Positions 46,239 to 48,221 of a stretch of 48,221 nucleotides of DNA are shown one piece after another. Position 1 is the first letter of the stretch; each line of letters begins with the position of its first letter. The position numbers and the translations under genes are program-made. The DNA is from an uncultured Clostridia bacterium (GTDB lineage: Bacteria > Bacillota > Clostridia > TANB77 > CAG-508). Under the pieces are notes generated by a model. That model saw only the letters and a program-made list of their open reading frames with translations, was not told the DNA's origin and did not search any database. The stretch covers positions 1 through 48,221 of the forward strand of contig CALXET010000010.1 of NCBI GenBank assembly GCA_944387405.1. Reading direction: 5' to 3'.

Positions 46239-48221
46239 CTAATTAATCACCTTTTTATATGCATCAGTCATTAAATCTGCTACAGTTTTTGACCATGCTT
46301 CATCACAATAAGTAGGACCAATTTCAGACACTTTTTTCTTTCCTGCTCCATAATAATATGAACTATTTGCAATTAAATTTCCAAAATCATCTACTGCTGT
46401 TGCAAAACTTGGATAACTTCTCCAACCATTTACAGAATTCCCATTATAAGATCCTCTTATACTAAACCAATTATGAGTACTTGGATCAATTGCCGCCCAG
46501 TTTGTACCTCCACTAGATTCAGCAATTGTAACAGCTGCTGCAAACACTGCATTAACACCATACTTTTCTTGCATATCTAAAAAAGCTTGTGCATTATCAA
46601 CAATATTTGTATATCCTGCAAACATCATTTTAAATTGTTCAATATCTTGTATAAAATACGATTCATCTGAAACGTCATAATCATCTCCTAAGGTTATGTC
46701 TCCCAAAGATTTCTTCTTTTTAGGAATTCTCACATAATCCTCAACATTTTCTACATTTGCCTTTTCTCTATCTATTAAAATAATGCACATATTTTCTTTT
46801 GTAGTAGTCCCAATTACATCTGTTGCTTTTACTTTGCTTCCTTCTGTTATAGAAACATCAAAACCTAATATCATAAGTTCATAGCCTTTTATTTTTGTAT
46901 CAGCTGTTAAATCTATCTTAACTCCTGTACCATATTTTTCACTCTTCACAACTTGAGATACAGTTCCATCTCCCATAGCAATTACATCTAAACCTTCTTC
47001 GAATCCTGTAATAACATCATTTTCTTCTAAGTCAAATACATGAATTCCTTCCCAACCTTTGTAAGGCCAATCTGATCCATCTAGCTTAACTACATTTTTA
47101 TAATTACCACTATTAGTGAAGAAATGACCTGCATCATATAAAGTCATAGTGCCTGCTTCTTCATCTATTTCACCGACACAGCAAACATGAAACCAACCAT
47201 ATTCATCCCTTACAGTTTCAGGATTACTATGATCTGTAACTTCTCTTTCATAGCATTGTATTAAATCTCCAACCTGAAGATCTGATACATTTGTTATAAT
47301 TTGTCCTCCATGATTATTTACTAAGTCTCCAACATTACAGCAGCTTGTAGGCTTTGACTCATCTGATGTAGAAAATAAACCTGCTTTATAATATAAATAA
47401 TCCATTCCCCAGTTACAGTTTACGGTCATATTAGTTCCACCTGCAGTATTACCTGAGCAGATAGTATCAATATTTCTAGGAGCTAATGTTCCAGGTCTTC
47501 CACTAGTTCTTCCTTTATAAAAACCATCTGATGTACCTCCGTCATTTGCTCTCCAAATGCCATAATCCTCTGGCTCACCATTACAGTAGTCAAATCCATA
47601 TATAGTCATAAGTCCAAAAACATATTCTGCTACTTCTTGGAACTCTTCTACTGTTGTTACATTAGCAATATGATCAGCACCAGGATATTTTGCAAAAACT
47701 CCACCTAAATGATTAATTAAATATGATTCATAACCACCATATTCTTCAATTTTTGAATAAAAATTATCAACATTAAAATCATTTATATGTTCTTCAACTA
47801 TTGCTTGGGTTTCTTCCGAAAATTTTCCTGTAACTTTTTCATTTCCTTTTGCCTGAGTCTTTATTTTAGATGAAATATTATCTAATTGCTCTAACCCTTC
47901 AACTTCTTTTACCGGATCCATCGAACTTAAATTTGTATATATTGTAAGTTTATCTAAACCATATTTTTCTTTTACCTTATCTACCGTGTCTTTACTTAAA
48001 ATTAGAGTACCATAATCTAAAACTTGTTTTTCTAAATACGTATAAGGCCAAGAATAATATTTATAATCTGGTATAGGCCATTCTAATATTTCATTTTCGA
48101 TTTCTTCAAAGTCTGAATAATCAAAATAATCAAGTTCTACTAACAATTCTTTTAAGTCTCTATATATTAATTGTGAATCTATTGATGTCTCATGTTCTAA
48201 TATTGAAAATGCTGATAGTGA
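46239..48221 (-). CDS. Multidomain peptidoglycan hydrolase: NlpC/P60-like, degenerate M23-like and C-terminal glucosaminidase domains (5' end missing)
   Basis: At least 660 residues are visible; the frame is open to the right edge, so the start and any signal peptide are outside. Numbered from the first visible codon: an unassigned helical region (1-220); an NlpC/P60- or CHAP-like cysteine peptidase segment with Cys269 in VNCNWGMDYLYYKAG and His345 in GWFHVCCVGEI plus an Asp/His-containing LYDAGHFF; an M23-like beta segment (about 410-480; IAMGDGTVSQVV, SKVKATDVIG) that lacks the usual HxH zinc ligands; and a glucosaminidase/lysozyme-type domain (about 520-660) with candidate Glu568 in TIAESSGGTNWAAID and NWFSIRG. 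It would cleave both glycan and peptide bonds of peptidoglycan. Bifunctional hydrolases of this kind occur in conjugative elements (CwlT) but also as housekeeping enzymes. No other conjugation gene is visible. Confidence 0.8.
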   Translation of the reverse strand, partial: SLSAFSILEHETSIDSQLIYRDLKELLVELDYFDYSDFEEIENEILEWPIPDYKYYSWPYTYLEKQVLDYGTLILSKDTVDKVKEKYGLDKLTIYTNLSSMDPVKEVEGLEQLDNISSKIKTQAKGNEKVTGKFSEETQAIVEEHINDFNVDNFYSKIEEYGGYESYLINHLGGVFAKYPGADHIANVTTVEEFQEVAEYVFGLMTIYGFDYCNGEPEDYGIWRANDGGTSDGFYKGRTSGRPGTLAPRNIDTICSGNTAGGTNMTVNCNWGMDYLYYKAGLFSTSDESKPTSCCNVGDLVNNHGGQIITNVSDLQVGDLIQCYEREVTDHSNPETVRDEYGWFHVCCVGEIDEEAGTMTLYDAGHFFTNSGNYKNVVKLDGSDWPYKGWEGIHVFDLEENDVITGFEEGLDVIAMGDGTVSQVVKSEKYGTGVKIDLTADTKIKGYELMILGFDVSITEGSKVKATDVIGTTTKENMCIILIDREKANVENVEDYVRIPKKKKSLGDITLGDDYDVSDESYFIQDIEQFKMMFAGYTNIVDNAQAFLDMQEKYGVNAVFAAAVTIAESSGGTNWAAIDPSTHNWFSIRGSYNGNSVNGWRSYPSFATAVDDFGNLIANSSYYYGAGKKKVSEIGPTYCDEAWSKTVADLMTDAYKKVIN

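Noticed and set aside
46239..48221. Conjugative element carrying a CwlT-like hydrolase
   Set aside because: Only the hydrolase and a small membrane protein are visible; no relaxase, coupling protein, VirB4-like ATPase, integrase or att repeat is present in the window.

Overview
The window is AT-rich DNA from a low-GC Gram-positive bacterium, most likely an anaerobic Clostridia-type (possibly uncultured gut) lineage. This rests on the gene order gdpP-rplI-dnaB, strong AGGAGG-type ribosome binding sites, sigma-A promoters of the TTGACA-17-TATAAT type, SpaA/Cna_B/DUF11 surface proteins and Firmicutes-like core proteins. The lineage is an inference; no marker here fixes a genus. Almost every gene lies on the minus strand. 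No transposase, integrase, phage gene or CRISPR array was seen.

Layout, left to right. (1) 1-7.7 kb: the start of an unknown gene, a small secreted protein (probably frameshifted), ftsH, then an operon read leftward as gdpP-rplI-dnaB-tilS. (2) 7.8-17.5 kb: two large secreted papain-like (C1A) cysteine proteases carried on stalks of bacterial Ig-like domains. They share a perfect 600-bp internal repeat. (3) 17.7-25.9 kb: rpoB-rpoC with a promoter and a roughly 200-nt leader, and rpsT divergent from it. (4) 25.9-28.2 kb: two small membrane-anchored proteins of unknown function and an AI-2E-family transporter. (5) 28.3-43.7 kb: three consecutive giant surface proteins, each with its own promoter and terminator. 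Each has an N-terminal domain with the Cys and Gln signature of thioester (TED/TQXA) adhesins, stalks of DUF11, Cna_B or SpaA domains, and a C-terminal membrane anchor. Two of them share a perfect 1,180-bp 3' end. (6) 43.8-48.2 kb: a frameshifted D,D-carboxypeptidase, tRNA-Gly(GCC) and tRNA-Cys(GCA), an unknown membrane-anchored protein, and the 3' part of a multidomain peptidoglycan hydrolase (NlpC/P60-like, degenerate M23-like, glucosaminidase).

How it fits together: about half the window is cell-surface machinery inserted between housekeeping genes. The five large exported proteins end in a Thr-Gly-(Gly/Asp), a hydrophobic helix and a basic tail, which resembles a non-canonical sortase signal, but no sortase gene is present. 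The pairs of perfect repeats against diverged flanks point to recent gene conversion or recombination within each surface-protein family. The most interesting candidate system is the thioester-adhesin trio together with the Ig-stalk proteases: a predicted covalent adhesion and surface-processing apparatus. Its function is inferred from domain signatures only.
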